Of a stretch of DNA of 5,155 nt, positions 5,149 through 5,155 are shown piece after piece. Made by a program: the position numbers and the translations under genes. The DNA lies in assembly GCA_900548315.1 (NCBI GenBank), contig URJU01000150.1:1-5155 (forward strand). Direction: 5' to 3'. Within the stretch, counting starts at the first letter, position 1. The number at the start of each line of letters is the position of its first letter. Source of the DNA: an uncultured Coprococcus sp. (GTDB taxonomy: Bacteria; Bacillota; Clostridia; Lachnospirales; Lachnospiraceae). The notes beneath the pieces were generated by a model, which did not search any database, was not told the origin of the DNA, and saw only the letters and a program-made list of their open reading frames with translations.

Positions 5149-5155
5149 ATAAAAA

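Overview
The window looks like the end of a draft-assembly contig from a low-GC, Gram-positive gut-type Clostridia, most likely a member of the Lachnospiraceae. That assignment is an inference from the AT-rich intergenic DNA, GGAGG-type ribosome binding sites, the flavour of the proteins (a PUA-type rRNA methyltransferase, a secreted protein with cell-wall-binding-like repeats and a CAP domain, a GtrA protein) and codon use. No 16S or other marker gene is present. The first 38 bases are not genomic: positions 6-38 are the Illumina Nextera (Tn5) read-1 adapter, so the biological sequence starts at 39.

Layout. (1) 40-507, minus strand: the N-terminal part of an RlmI-type 23S rRNA cytosine methyltransferase, cut off by the contig end, with the reading frame running on into the adapter. 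(2) 508-833: a divergent intergenic region with a promoter candidate for each direction, three CTGTATT repeats, small palindromes and a pair of TACGTG repeats around the rightward -10. (3) 834-2798, plus strand: a 654-residue secreted protein with a signal peptide, about 450 residues of aromatic/glycine repeats of the glucan- or choline-binding type arranged with a period of about 112 residues, and a C-terminal CAP (SCP/PR-1) domain. (4) 2799-2957: AT-rich spacer without a clear terminator. (5) 2958-5061, plus strand: a tight three-gene cluster. It encodes an unrecognised 270-residue protein with an unusual GSQ-led octapeptide/decapeptide repeat, a 286-residue GT-A-like glycosyltransferase resembling the DUF6734 group, and a 141-residue four-helix GtrA membrane protein. 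The gaps are 18 nt and then a 14-nt overlap. (6) 5062-5155: a short tail ending in a perfect TATAAT box, probably the promoter of a gene outside the window.

How the genes may work together. The methyltransferase is a housekeeping ribosome-modification gene unrelated to the rest. The glycosyltransferase-like and GtrA genes overlap and are probably translationally coupled. GtrA proteins are usually linked to moving or using lipid-linked sugars in surface glycan modification, so the cluster plausibly modifies a cell-surface polymer. The unknown first gene may belong to the same process, but nothing in its sequence proves this. The most unusual element is the GSQ repeat protein (about 3402-3560). 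The rest of the window consists of recognisable families in a moderately unusual arrangement.
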